Assembly: GCF_028747805.1 (NCBI RefSeq) | Contig: NZ_CP114887.1 | Coordinates: 3,080,001 to 3,144,000, forward strand | DNA length: 64,000 nt | Origin: Solibacillus daqui | GTDB lineage: Bacteria; Bacillota; Bacilli; Bacillales_A; Planococcaceae | Direction: 5' to 3' | Shown: positions 56,585 through 64,000 of the stretch, piece by piece | Layout of the letters: every line of letters starts with the position of its first letter | Numbering within the stretch: position 1 is the stretch's first letter | The notes under the pieces: model-generated | Databases searched by the model: none | Seen by the model: only the letters and a program-made list of their open reading frames with translations | What the model was told of the DNA's origin: nothing | Position numbers and translations under genes: made by a program

Positions 56585-56638
56585 TATGAATTCCTCCTTA
56601 TTTCCCACTGTGAAATTTTTTTCCGTTCCATATTCCAC

Positions 56639-57811
56639 TTACAGTACTTCAAATACGCCCGCTGCGCCCATACCTCCGCCGATACACATTGTTACGACAC
56701 CGTATTTACCACCGCGGCGTTTTAGTTCGTTAATTAGCTTGATTGAAAGTATAGCACCTGTAGCCCCTAGTGGATGCCCAAGAGCAATCGCGCCACCGTT
56801 TACGTTTACTTTATCAATATCGATGCCTAGCTCACGCACAACTTGAATTGACTGTGAGGCGAATGCTTCGTTAATTTCCCATAAATCAACCTGATCTTGT
56901 GTAATACCCGCGATTTCTAACGCTTTTGGTACTGCTACAATTGGACCAATTCCCATTACTTCCGGTGGCACCCCTCCAACCGCAAAACCTAAGAATTTCG
57001 CAAGCGGCTTCATGCCTTGCTTTTCTGCTTCTTCACGGTCCATGACAAGTACTGCTGCCGCGCCGTCAGATGTTTGCGAAGCATTACCAGCTGTTACCGA
57101 ACCTTTGACGTTGAAAGCTGGGCGTAACTTAGCTAAGCCTTCAATTGATGTTCCTGGACGAACGCCCTCATCTGTATCGAAAACGATTTTCTTTTCTTTT
57201 AATTGATTATTTTCATCAACAAAGTATTCAACAACTTCTACTGGTACGATTTCATCTCTGAATTTACCTTCTTTTATTGCCTTTTCGGCTAACTCATGAG
57301 AGCGTACCGCGAAAGCATCTTGATCTGCACGACTAACGTTATAACGATTTGCTACTTCTTCTGCTGTGTGGCCCATGCCAATATAATACTGTGGTGCTTC
57401 TTCAGCTAATTTCGGATTTAAACGCACTGTGTTACCTGTCATTGGAATCATACTCATTGATTCTGTACCACCTGCAACGATCGCTTTTGCGTGGCCAAGC
57501 ATAATGCGCTCTGCTGCGTAAGCAATTGTTTGTAAGCCCGATGAACAGAAGCGGTTTACTGTTAGTGCTGGTGTTGTATCTGGAAGGCCAGCTAGCGCAC
57601 CAACTAAGCGTGCTACATTCATACCTTGCTCTGCTTCTGGCATCGCACATCCCATAATTAAATCATCAACCGGACCTTCATAACCCGCACGTTTTAACGT
57701 TTCTTTTACTACTACTGCACCAAAATCATCTGGACGAGTGTTCGCAAGTGTTCCTTTTTTTGCTCGACCGATTGGTGTTCGTGCACCTGCAACGATAACG
57801 GCTTCACGCAT
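56639..57811 (-). CDS. fadA: 3-ketoacyl-CoA thiolase FadA
   Basis: A 390-residue thiolase for the last step of beta-oxidation. The acyl-enzyme cysteine lies in [11 protein letters not shown] (about C90). The histidine is in [15 protein letters not shown] and the second cysteine in [13 protein letters not shown]. No signal or membrane part. Middle gene of the operon; a 9-bp hairpin lies in the gap before it. Confidence 0.96.
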   Translation of the reverse strand: MREAVIVAGARTPIGRAKKGTLANTRPDDFGAVVVKETLKRAGYEGPVDDLIMGCAMPEAEQGMNVARLVGALAGLPDTTPALTVNRFCSSGLQTIAYAAERIMLGHAKAIVAGGTESMSMIPMTGNTVRLNPKLAEEAPQYYIGMGHTAEEVANRYNVSRADQDAFAVRSHELAEKAIKEGKFRDEIVPVEVVEYFVDENNQLKEKKIVFDTDEGVRPGTSIEGLAKLRPAFNVKGSVTAGNASQTSDGAAAVLVMDREEAEKQGMKPLAKFLGFAVGGVPPEVMGIGPIVAVPKALEIAGITQDQVDLWEINEAFASQSIQVVRELGIDIDKVNVNGGAIALGHPLGATGAILSIKLINELKRRGGKYGVVTMCIGGGMGAAGVFEVL

Positions 57812-57835
57812 AATGATGTTTCCCCCTTGTAATGG

Positions 57836-57859
57836 GCTAGCAAGGATTCACTTGCTAGC
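57836..57859 (-). other. Intercistronic hairpin between fadN and fadA
   Basis: GCTAGCAAG pairs perfectly with CTTGCTAGC around six bases, without a T run. It may act in mRNA processing or stability. Confidence 0.5.
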
Positions 57860-57882
57860 AAAGTATTTTCATGAACGTTCAA

Positions 57883-60267
57883 TTAGTTACGTAACGGCTT
57901 TCCTTTTACTAACATGTGCTGCATACGCATTTGTGATTTTTGGTCTGCTACTAGCTCTAGGAACGCTTGCTTTTCTAAGTTTAATAGGTAATCTTCAGAC
58001 ACTTCTGTTCCGTATGGTACTTTACCGCCCGCGATTACGTATGCAAGCTTTTTCGCGATTTTTAAGTCGTGCTCTGTAATGTAGCCTGAATCGAACATGC
58101 CTTGTGCCCCTAATAATAATGTCGCATAGCCCGGTGCACCCACTACTTTTACAGTGCTTTTCACTGGTGGTGTGTAGCCTGCATCTGCAAGTGCTAATGC
58201 TGCTTGTTTTGCGTCATAAATTAAGTGATCCGGATTCACTGAAATTCCGTCTGCGAAGTTTAAGAAGTTATTTTCACGTGCCTCTTCACCAGATGTTGAA
58301 ACTTTCGCCAGCGCAATTGTTTCAAATACTTTATTGGCAATATTTTGATAGTCTACTTCTACACCATTTGGTAAGCCTTTAATGAATTTTTCATAAAGTC
58401 CAATATTACCGCCACCACCTGGGATTAAACCTACACCAACTTCAACCAGCCCCATATACGTTTCAGCAGATGCTTGAATATGTGTAGCCGGTAAACATAC
58501 TTCCGCTCCACCACCTAAGGCCATTTGGAAAGGTGCTGCAACTACTGGTTTTGTCGAATATTTAATACGACGCATTGCTTGCTGGAATGACTTAATCACG
58601 AAATCAAGCTCGAAAATATTATCGTCTTGTGCTTCCATTAAAATCATTGCAAGATTGGCTCCTACACAGAAATTTTTGCCTTGGTTTCCGATGACAAGCC
58701 CTTTGAAGTTTTTCTCAACTTCATCAATCGCAAAGTTAATCATTTGTACGATATCTAAGCCAATTGCATTTGATTTTGAGTGAAATTCAAGTAAGGCAAT
58801 ACCGTCACCTAAGTCGATTAAACTTGCACCTGAATTTGACTTGATGACACCATGCTTTTTCTTATAGCGTTTTAAGTCGATTGCTTTTTCGTTTACTGGT
58901 ACTTTTACGTATTCAGTACCGTTATAGTAAGCTAAATCGCCGTCGATTTCTGAATAGAATGTTGTGAAGCCTTTATCAAGTAACCCTGTAACAAATGCTG
59001 GAATCTCACTACCTTCTTCTTTCATTTTTTCGACTGATTTTTCTACGCCTATTGCATCCCACATCTCGAATGGACCTTGTGCCCAGCCGAAGCCCCATTT
59101 CATTGCGTTATCAATTGCTACGATGTCGTCTGCAATTTCACCTGTAAGCTGTGCTGAATAAAGTAATGTTGGTGCGAATGAGTTCCATAATAATTCGCCT
59201 ACACGGTCATTTGCGTAAATTAACGTTTTTAATTTGCCGCCTGGACCTTTTGCTTGCTTCGCCATTTCAAGTGATGGTGCAACGAGCTTTTTCGTTGGCT
59301 CATATTCAAATGTTGATAAATTTAGCTCCAAAATAGTTTTGCCCTCTTTTTTGAAGAAACCTTGACCTGACTTTGCACCTAACCAACCGTTTGTAATCAT
59401 TTTGTTTAAGATTAGTGACTCTTCAAATACTTGCTGTTCCGCGCCAGTTGTGTGGTCATATACGTTTTTCGCAACGTGAGCGAATGTATCAAGACCGACA
59501 ACATCTAGCGTACGGAATGTTGCCGATTTTGGACGGCCAATAATTGGACCTGTTACCGAATCTACCTCGCCCACTGAGTAGTTACGTGCAATCATTTCAT
59601 TCATTGTGACGATTAAACCGTAAGTACCGATACGGTTAGCGATAAAGTTTGGTGTGTCTTTAGCAATTACGACCCCTTTACCAAGTACGTCTTCTCCAAA
59701 TGCTTGCATGAACGACACTACTTCTGGCTTTGTCGTTTTTGATGGAATGACTTCTAGTAGTTTTAAATAGCGTGGCGGGTTGAAGAAATGTGTGCCAAGA
59801 AAATGTGCTTGGAAATCCTCTGAACGCCCTTCCGCCATCGCGTTTATGCTTACCCCTGATGTATTTGATGAAATGATTGTGCCTTGTTTACGAACTGCAT
59901 CAATCTTTTCGAATAACCCTTTTTTAATGTCTAATTTTTCTACGATAACTTCGATAATCCAATCGACATCTTTTAATTTATCTAAATCATCGTCAAAGTT
60001 ACCTGGTGTAATTAAGGCTAGATTTTTTTTCGTAGAAAGTGGCGCTGGCTTTTGCTTTAGTAATTTTTGCATAGCCGAATTAACGAAACGATTTTTTACT
60101 GCTTTCGAATCAAGCGTTAAACCCTTAGCCTCTTCTTCTTTCGTAAGCCCGTTTGGCGCGATATCTAATAATAATGTAGGAATACCGATGTTTGCTAAAT
60201 GTGCTGCAATACCTGAACCCATAACCCCTGAACCTAAAACCGCTACTTTTTGAATGTTGTAAGACAC
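57883..60267 (-). CDS. fadN: 3-hydroxyacyl-CoA dehydrogenase/enoyl-CoA hydratase FadN
   Basis: A 794-residue bifunctional beta-oxidation enzyme. The NAD-binding dehydrogenase half is N-terminal (VAVLGSGVMGSGIAAHLANI, then THFFNPPRYLKLLEVI), and the crotonase-type hydratase half follows (about 480-700, with PFQMALGGGAEVCLPA). The start is GTG at 60267 after AGGGGGA; the frame continues 12 codons up into the FadR operator. The length is near B. subtilis FadN (789). First gene of the fad operon. Confidence 0.95.
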   Translation of the reverse strand: MSYNIQKVAVLGSGVMGSGIAAHLANIGIPTLLLDIAPNGLTKEEEAKGLTLDSKAVKNRFVNSAMQKLLKQKPAPLSTKKNLALITPGNFDDDLDKLKDVDWIIEVIVEKLDIKKGLFEKIDAVRKQGTIISSNTSGVSINAMAEGRSEDFQAHFLGTHFFNPPRYLKLLEVIPSKTTKPEVVSFMQAFGEDVLGKGVVIAKDTPNFIANRIGTYGLIVTMNEMIARNYSVGEVDSVTGPIIGRPKSATFRTLDVVGLDTFAHVAKNVYDHTTGAEQQVFEESLILNKMITNGWLGAKSGQGFFKKEGKTILELNLSTFEYEPTKKLVAPSLEMAKQAKGPGGKLKTLIYANDRVGELLWNSFAPTLLYSAQLTGEIADDIVAIDNAMKWGFGWAQGPFEMWDAIGVEKSVEKMKEEGSEIPAFVTGLLDKGFTTFYSEIDGDLAYYNGTEYVKVPVNEKAIDLKRYKKKHGVIKSNSGASLIDLGDGIALLEFHSKSNAIGLDIVQMINFAIDEVEKNFKGLVIGNQGKNFCVGANLAMILMEAQDDNIFELDFVIKSFQQAMRRIKYSTKPVVAAPFQMALGGGAEVCLPATHIQASAETYMGLVEVGVGLIPGGGGNIGLYEKFIKGLPNGVEVDYQNIANKVFETIALAKVSTSGEEARENNFLNFADGISVNPDHLIYDAKQAALALADAGYTPPVKSTVKVVGAPGYATLLLGAQGMFDSGYITEHDLKIAKKLAYVIAGGKVPYGTEVSEDYLLNLEKQAFLELVADQKSQMRMQHMLVKGKPLRN

Positions 60268-60288
60268 GAGCACTTCCCCCTTCTCCCT

Positions 60289-60306
60289 TGAATGAACAGT
60301 CATTCA
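60289..60306. promoter_or_regulatory. FadR operator of the fad operon
   Basis: TGAATGAACAGTCATTCA, a palindrome that differs by one base from the Bacillus FadR (YsiA) consensus as I recall it (TGAATGAMTANTCATTCA). It lies between the promoter and the fadN ribosome site, where a repressor released by long-chain acyl-CoA would block transcription. Confidence 0.88.
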
Positions 60307-60348
60307 TTTTGAAATGAAAAAAAAACTTCAAACAGCTTTTCTGTTCTT

Positions 60349-60377
60349 AGTGTAGATTATTTTGACAATTTGCGCAA
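60349..60377 (-). promoter_or_regulatory. Probable SigA promoter of the fad operon
   Basis: On the minus strand TTGCGC (60377-60372), a 17-base spacer and TACACT (60354-60349). The start point would lie about 36 bases before the FadR box. Confidence 0.65.
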
Positions 60378-60585
60378 TAATTTTCTTGAAATTTTTAGAA
60401 AAATCTATTTCGCTCAAAATAGATTCGAATAATATTTTTCTATTTAAAATATCGTCGAATTGCAATTTACGATTAAACCAATAATTTGAAAAATTACAGT
60501 TCTATTTTTATTCATTGTTAAAGTTTAATTACTTTTCGTAATCGTCTTATTTCGTGTACAATGAGCTTAAAGGAGCGTGAAACAA

Positions 60586-60903
60586 ATGCAAGAAATTACA
60601 ACAATTGAACAATTCACAGAACTAACAGGGACAGACAAAGCCATCATCATTAAGTTCTTCGCTGGCTGGTGCCCAGACTGTACGCGTATGGATATGTTTA
60701 TCGATCCAATTATTGAAGAATACAACCAATATGACTGGTACTCAATTAACCGTGATAACTTCCCAGATTTAGCTGAGAAATATCAAGTCATGGGGATTCC
60801 ATCATTATTAATCTTCAAAAACGGTGAAAAATTAGCTCACTTACATAGCGCTAATGCAAAGTCACCTGCACAAGTTGAAGAGTTCTTAAACGCACAAGCG
60901 TAA
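60586..60903 (+). CDS. Thioredoxin family protein with WCPDC active site (second copy)
   Basis: A 105-residue cytoplasmic thioredoxin-fold protein with GWCPDC (C29, C32) and the cis-proline in MGIPSLLIF. Same length, active site and cysteine positions as the protein at 33354, but clearly diverged elsewhere. The ATG at 60586 is 10 bases after AAAGGAG; the GTG at 60577 is too close. A TACAAT -10 is at about 60558-60563. It diverges from the fad operon. Role unknown. Confidence 0.9.
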   Translation: MQEITTIEQFTELTGTDKAIIIKFFAGWCPDCTRMDMFIDPIIEEYNQYDWYSINRDNFPDLAEKYQVMGIPSLLIFKNGEKLAHLHSANAKSPAQVEEFLNAQA

Positions 60904-60905
60904 TT

Positions 60906-60947
60906 TGAAACGGACGAAGCATCTATTGGCTTCGTTCGTTTTTACTT
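60906..60947 (+). terminator. Terminator after the second thioredoxin gene
   Basis: AAACGGACGAAGC pairs with GCTTCGTTCGTTT (one mismatch), followed by T bases. Confidence 0.88.
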
Positions 60948-61024
60948 CCTAATAGTATTTGTGTTCATTCAAATTCCATATTACAATGGTCTACATGCAA
61001 ATTTGTAAGATGAAAGGAACAACA

Positions 61025-62203
61025 ATGACTTCAGATCAACGAAAAAAATTAGCGCTTCTTATGCTCAATATGTTTATTGCAGTAGGAAGCTTTGGGATAA
61101 TTATTCCGATTATCCCTGCCTATTTAAAAGAACTTGGCCAAGGTGGGACGGCTGCAGGGCTAATTATTGCGATTTTTGCATTCGCTCAGTTTTTAGTATC
61201 ACCTATTGGTGGGAAATGGACCGACAAATATGGTCGCCGCCCGCTCATTAATATCGGACTTTTAACATTAGCAATCTCGATGTTTATCTTTTATTTTGCT
61301 GATTCAGTTGCGTTACTGTATGTATCACGCGCGATTGGTGGGATTGGCTGTGCGTTTTTAATTCCGGCAATTTATGCATATGTAGCCGATATTACAACAA
61401 TGGACCAGCGTGCAAAGGGAAATAGCTTTATTTCTGCTGCGATGTCTTTGGGTATTGTGATTGGTCCAGGGATCGGTGGTTTTTTAGCTGATTATGGACT
61501 GAAAACTCCTTTATTAGTTTCGGCAATTGTAGGACTTTTAGCGTTTGTCGTCTCTTTCTTTACATTAAAGGAAAGCCAATTAGAAAAAGTGGATATCGTG
61601 GCGCAACCAGATTCATCTATGGTAAAAGACATTCTTTTGTCTGTGAAAAAACCATTCTTTATTCCATTGATTATTACATTAATTATGAGCTTCGGGTTAA
61701 TGGCTTATGAAACCGTGCTCGGACTATATGTGGATGACCAATTTGGTGCAACACCTCAGGAAATTGCGTTTATGGTGACGGCTACTGGCTTAGTAGGTGT
61801 CATTATGCAGCTGTTTGTTGTCGATTGGATTGTCAAAGTAATGGGCGAATTAAATGTCTTGAAACTATTTTTAATCGTCACAGCAATTGGCTTCTCACTA
61901 TCGATTATCGCCAATAGCTACAATTTATTTTTTGCGATTTCATTATTAATCTTCTTAGCAACGTCCATTTTACGTCCGGTTTTAACAACTTTGATTTCAA
62001 AATTAGCGGGCAATGAACAAGGCTTTGCGATGGGCATGAACAATGCATATATGAGTATTGGTAACATTTTAGGTCCACTGCTTGCAGGTGCATTATATGA
62101 TATTCAAATTTTGTATCCATTTATTGCAGGGCTTATAATCTTAATAGGAACGATTATTTTCACGTTTATGTGGAAAAAGGTACAAACACCTACAGTTTCT
62201 TAA
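61025..62203 (+). CDS. MFS multidrug efflux transporter, NorA/Bmr/Blt-like
   Basis: A 392-residue, 12-helix proton-driven exporter. The motif A loop is GGKWTDKYGRRP, motif C is GIVIGPGIGGFLADYG, and the second half has FGLMAYETVLGLYVDDQ and RPVLTTLISKLAGNEQGFAM, which follow the NorA pattern closely. The ATG at 61025 lies nine bases after AAAGGA. Drug export is expected from the subfamily; actual substrates are unknown. It may be read from its own promoter after the thioredoxin terminator. Confidence 0.9.
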   Translation: MTSDQRKKLALLMLNMFIAVGSFGIIIPIIPAYLKELGQGGTAAGLIIAIFAFAQFLVSPIGGKWTDKYGRRPLINIGLLTLAISMFIFYFADSVALLYVSRAIGGIGCAFLIPAIYAYVADITTMDQRAKGNSFISAAMSLGIVIGPGIGGFLADYGLKTPLLVSAIVGLLAFVVSFFTLKESQLEKVDIVAQPDSSMVKDILLSVKKPFFIPLIITLIMSFGLMAYETVLGLYVDDQFGATPQEIAFMVTATGLVGVIMQLFVVDWIVKVMGELNVLKLFLIVTAIGFSLSIIANSYNLFFAISLLIFLATSILRPVLTTLISKLAGNEQGFAMGMNNAYMSIGNILGPLLAGALYDIQILYPFIAGLIILIGTIIFTFMWKKVQTPTVS

Positions 62204-62227
62204 ACATGCTTGAATAGCAAATTGTAA

Positions 62228-62274
62228 ATAAACGAAACCTACCCCGAATTTCGAGGTAGGTTTCGTTTTTATTT
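62228..62274. terminator. Bidirectional terminator between the MFS and anti-sigma-like genes
   Basis: AAACGAAACCTACC pairs with GGTAGGTTTCGTTT, with an inner CGAA/TTCG, between convergent genes. Confidence 0.92.
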
Positions 62275-63723
62275 GGAGTTGTCGATTTCGGGTATATCCT
62301 CAAAAGCAATAGGTATTGTATATTCAATGCCTTTTTCATCCTGCAAAATGCGCGGTGCGGTGCGTGTTAGTGTCCAGCTAAAACCGTCGTCTCCTGTAAT
62401 GAAATATTGATTGCCCTTTGTTTCGACTTGGATATTTGTGTACGTTTTTTCAACTAATTCGCTTGTAGCCGTTTTACCTCTGTAATAAATCGTATCCTCA
62501 TTAAAGATATAAATTAGTTGATCATTATAGCGATTCATTAAAAACATATCTTTAAAATGCTCTGGCTTTGCTTCTAGCATATCTCGCAATCTTAAATCCT
62601 CATAGAGATTCATCGACTTTAGTTCGAAATACTGAGATGTTTGCCGCAAATCCTCTGTATATTTCACGAGTAATACCGTACCATAGCTTTCCGTACTATA
62701 AAATTCAAGTGGCTGTACAAATTCAGCATTCGCAAAAATATTAGCATAAATAAGCTCACCATTTTGAATCGTCATTATTTTTGGCTGTGTACCACCCGTT
62801 ACTACAAACGGTGCGTCATGGAAATCAGTTTGATATAGCGTGTTGCTTTGCTCACCAAGATCACCTGTTATCATTTGATAATTACCTTGCTGATTCAAGT
62901 AAATATATGTCAGCTGATTCGTTAAGCTATCTATGATAAAAAATTGATTGCTTTCTCCCGAATTAAAATAAGAAATCCCTTCACTAGCAATCCCTAAATC
63001 AAAGCGCTCACCAGAAAACGATTCAAAAACTCGTTGCATGCCTGCTTTTGTTTCAATTTGATATAAGGTGTTGCCATTGATTGTTTGTTGTTCGGCCTTT
63101 TCAAGCTTCCTCGGTGTAGTTTTCATAGGTGTCGCAATAGGTGCATCTTGATATGTTAGGGAGATTGATTTTGGGAGCACAATTTCTTCCTCGTAATATA
63201 GAAATGCATAAGCATCATTTATAATGAATTTTTGGCTTTCCTTATCTAATACGAGCTTTTCTAAATACGAAGACGTAGTATCTTGTAATTTATCTTGTAA
63301 TTTTATATAAAGTATTAACTCTTTTTCGTCATCAATTGTTTTGATCACTTCTATGTGATTTGTTAAGTCAAACCCCTTATAACGATTGATGACTTCTTCG
63401 TTGCTCATTGTTGCCACTTTTGCCAGCGCTTTTTCATCCTTCATAGCAATGGCAGTATAATAGTTTTCTACTAGCTTGGCTTGTGCATCAGTTAAACTAA
63501 ACTCTTTAATTTCTATTGCAGAATGCTCTATTTGTGAAGGACTAAAATAAAGTACCGTACCAATCACTAGCATCATTACTACTACAAGTGCTGGTTGTAA
63601 AAAAGGAATTGTTTTTTTCGAACGTTTTTTATCGTTCAGTACTTTTTGTACAAAGTTCTCGTTCATCATCGGTCCGTTACTAATTGCTTCATCAATGGCC
63701 TGTTTCATTTGAGATTTCGTCAT
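62269..63723 (-). CDS. Membrane-anchored protein of unknown family, probable anti-sigma factor
   Basis: A 484-residue single-span protein. The short cytoplasmic N-terminus (1-38, NGPMMNENFVQKVLNDKKRS) is followed by one helix (about 41-61, PALVVVMMLVIGTVLYF) and a large extracytoplasmic domain rich in beta strands, with repeated Y-D/N segments (about 200-480). It overlaps the upstream sigma-factor gene by 32 bases, the usual layout of an ECF sigma/anti-sigma pair, hence the call. No zinc anti-sigma motif is seen and no family was recognised. The ATG at 63723 follows AGGAGGTG. Confidence 0.7.
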   Translation of the reverse strand: MTKSQMKQAIDEAISNGPMMNENFVQKVLNDKKRSKKTIPFLQPALVVVMMLVIGTVLYFSPSQIEHSAIEIKEFSLTDAQAKLVENYYTAIAMKDEKALAKVATMSNEEVINRYKGFDLTNHIEVIKTIDDEKELILYIKLQDKLQDTTSSYLEKLVLDKESQKFIINDAYAFLYYEEEIVLPKSISLTYQDAPIATPMKTTPRKLEKAEQQTINGNTLYQIETKAGMQRVFESFSGERFDLGIASEGISYFNSGESNQFFIIDSLTNQLTYIYLNQQGNYQMITGDLGEQSNTLYQTDFHDAPFVVTGGTQPKIMTIQNGELIYANIFANAEFVQPLEFYSTESYGTVLLVKYTEDLRQTSQYFELKSMNLYEDLRLRDMLEAKPEHFKDMFLMNRYNDQLIYIFNEDTIYYRGKTATSELVEKTYTNIQVETKGNQYFITGDDGFSWTLTRTAPRILQDEKGIEYTIPIAFEDIPEIDNSK

Positions 63724-64000
63724 CCCACGCACCTCCTTCTAGCGTTTGCTTTAGTTTTTCTCGTCCGCGCCTTAGCCTCGTTTTCACCGTATTGTCTGAA
63801 CACGATAACATCTCGGCAATTTCATCGATTTTAAGTTCTTTGTAATAATATAAGACGATGATTTCACGATATTTAAGCGGTAAACCGAGTACCGCCTCAC
63901 CTAATACCCGGTTTTCTGTTAAAACAAGTACTTCCTGCTCCGCTGATTTCGTGCCTTTAAAAATTTGTTGGATTTTTTCAGTGAGAATGGTATTTTTATG
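63692..64000 (-). CDS. ECF-type RNA polymerase sigma factor, C-terminal part
   Basis: The last 102 residues of a sigma-70 family protein; the 5' part lies beyond the right edge. Region 4 is clear: LPLKYREIIVLYYYKELKID, then EIAEMLSCSDNTVKTRLRRG with the helix-turn-helix that reads the -35 box. The stop (63692-63694) lies inside the following gene, a 32-base overlap that indicates translational coupling. The regulated genes cannot be predicted. Confidence 0.9.
   Translation of the reverse strand, partial: HKNTILTEKIQQIFKGTKSAEQEVLVLTENRVLGEAVLGLPLKYREIIVLYYYKELKIDEIAEMLSCSDNTVKTRLRRGREKLKQTLEGGAWDDEISNETGH

Overview
The window reads as one continuous stretch of core chromosome from a low-GC, endospore-forming Bacillota, most likely the Lysinibacillus/Solibacillus group (Planococcaceae). 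Two things point there. Gene order follows blocks known from Bacillus subtilis (yug, yui, yut, yun, suf, yus), and the window carries a surface protein with SLH domains plus dispersed hairpin repeats. This placement is inference from gene content and style; no search was run. No rRNA, tRNA, CRISPR array, transposase or prophage gene was seen.

Layout. 0-5 kb: a cut-off EamA permease, MgtC-like and CDF transporters, an iron-type alcohol dehydrogenase and an NAD glutamate dehydrogenase. 5-15 kb: yugI, a sodium-symporter, a small HTH protein, yugE-patB, a cyclophilin, a YuxJ-like MFS, penicillin-binding protein PbpD and YufK. 15-25 kb: MazG-like pyrophosphohydrolase, PepA, YuiD, YuiB, Nudix, a degenerate EAL protein, an ACR3/BASS-type carrier, and a cluster of Fe-S carriers (IscA-like, NfuA-like) with YuzD. 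24-34 kb: type II NADH dehydrogenase and YuzB, diverging from a shared Rex-type operator; then yutF, yutE, yutD, lipA, yunB, an intact HD-GYP protein, yunD, yunF, a thioredoxin and a 47-residue membrane protein.

34-39 kb is the complete sufCDSUB operon. In B. subtilis suf lies next to metNPQ; here a DinB-family gene and the gltB-gltD operon with its divergent regulator gltC sit between them. 47-52 kb: metNIQ behind a clear SAM (S-box) riboswitch, then yusE, yusF, gcvH and yusI. 52-54 kb: the SLH surface protein. 54-60 kb: the fatty-acid oxidation operon fadN-fadA-fadE with a near-perfect FadR operator. 60-64 kb: a second WCPDC thioredoxin, a NorA/Bmr-like MFS pump, and a sigma/anti-sigma-like pair cut by the right edge.

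The genes combine into a few themes: Fe-S cluster assembly and its users (suf, IscA/Nfu carriers, LipA, glutamate synthase), nitrogen balance (glutamate dehydrogenase and glutamate synthase), redox-controlled respiration (Rex and ndh), lipoate-dependent glycine cleavage (lipA, gcvH), methionine uptake, and beta-oxidation. The least explained material is noncoding: two families of dispersed, highly folded repeats (family A, two copies; family B, three copies), one of which splits the met operon.
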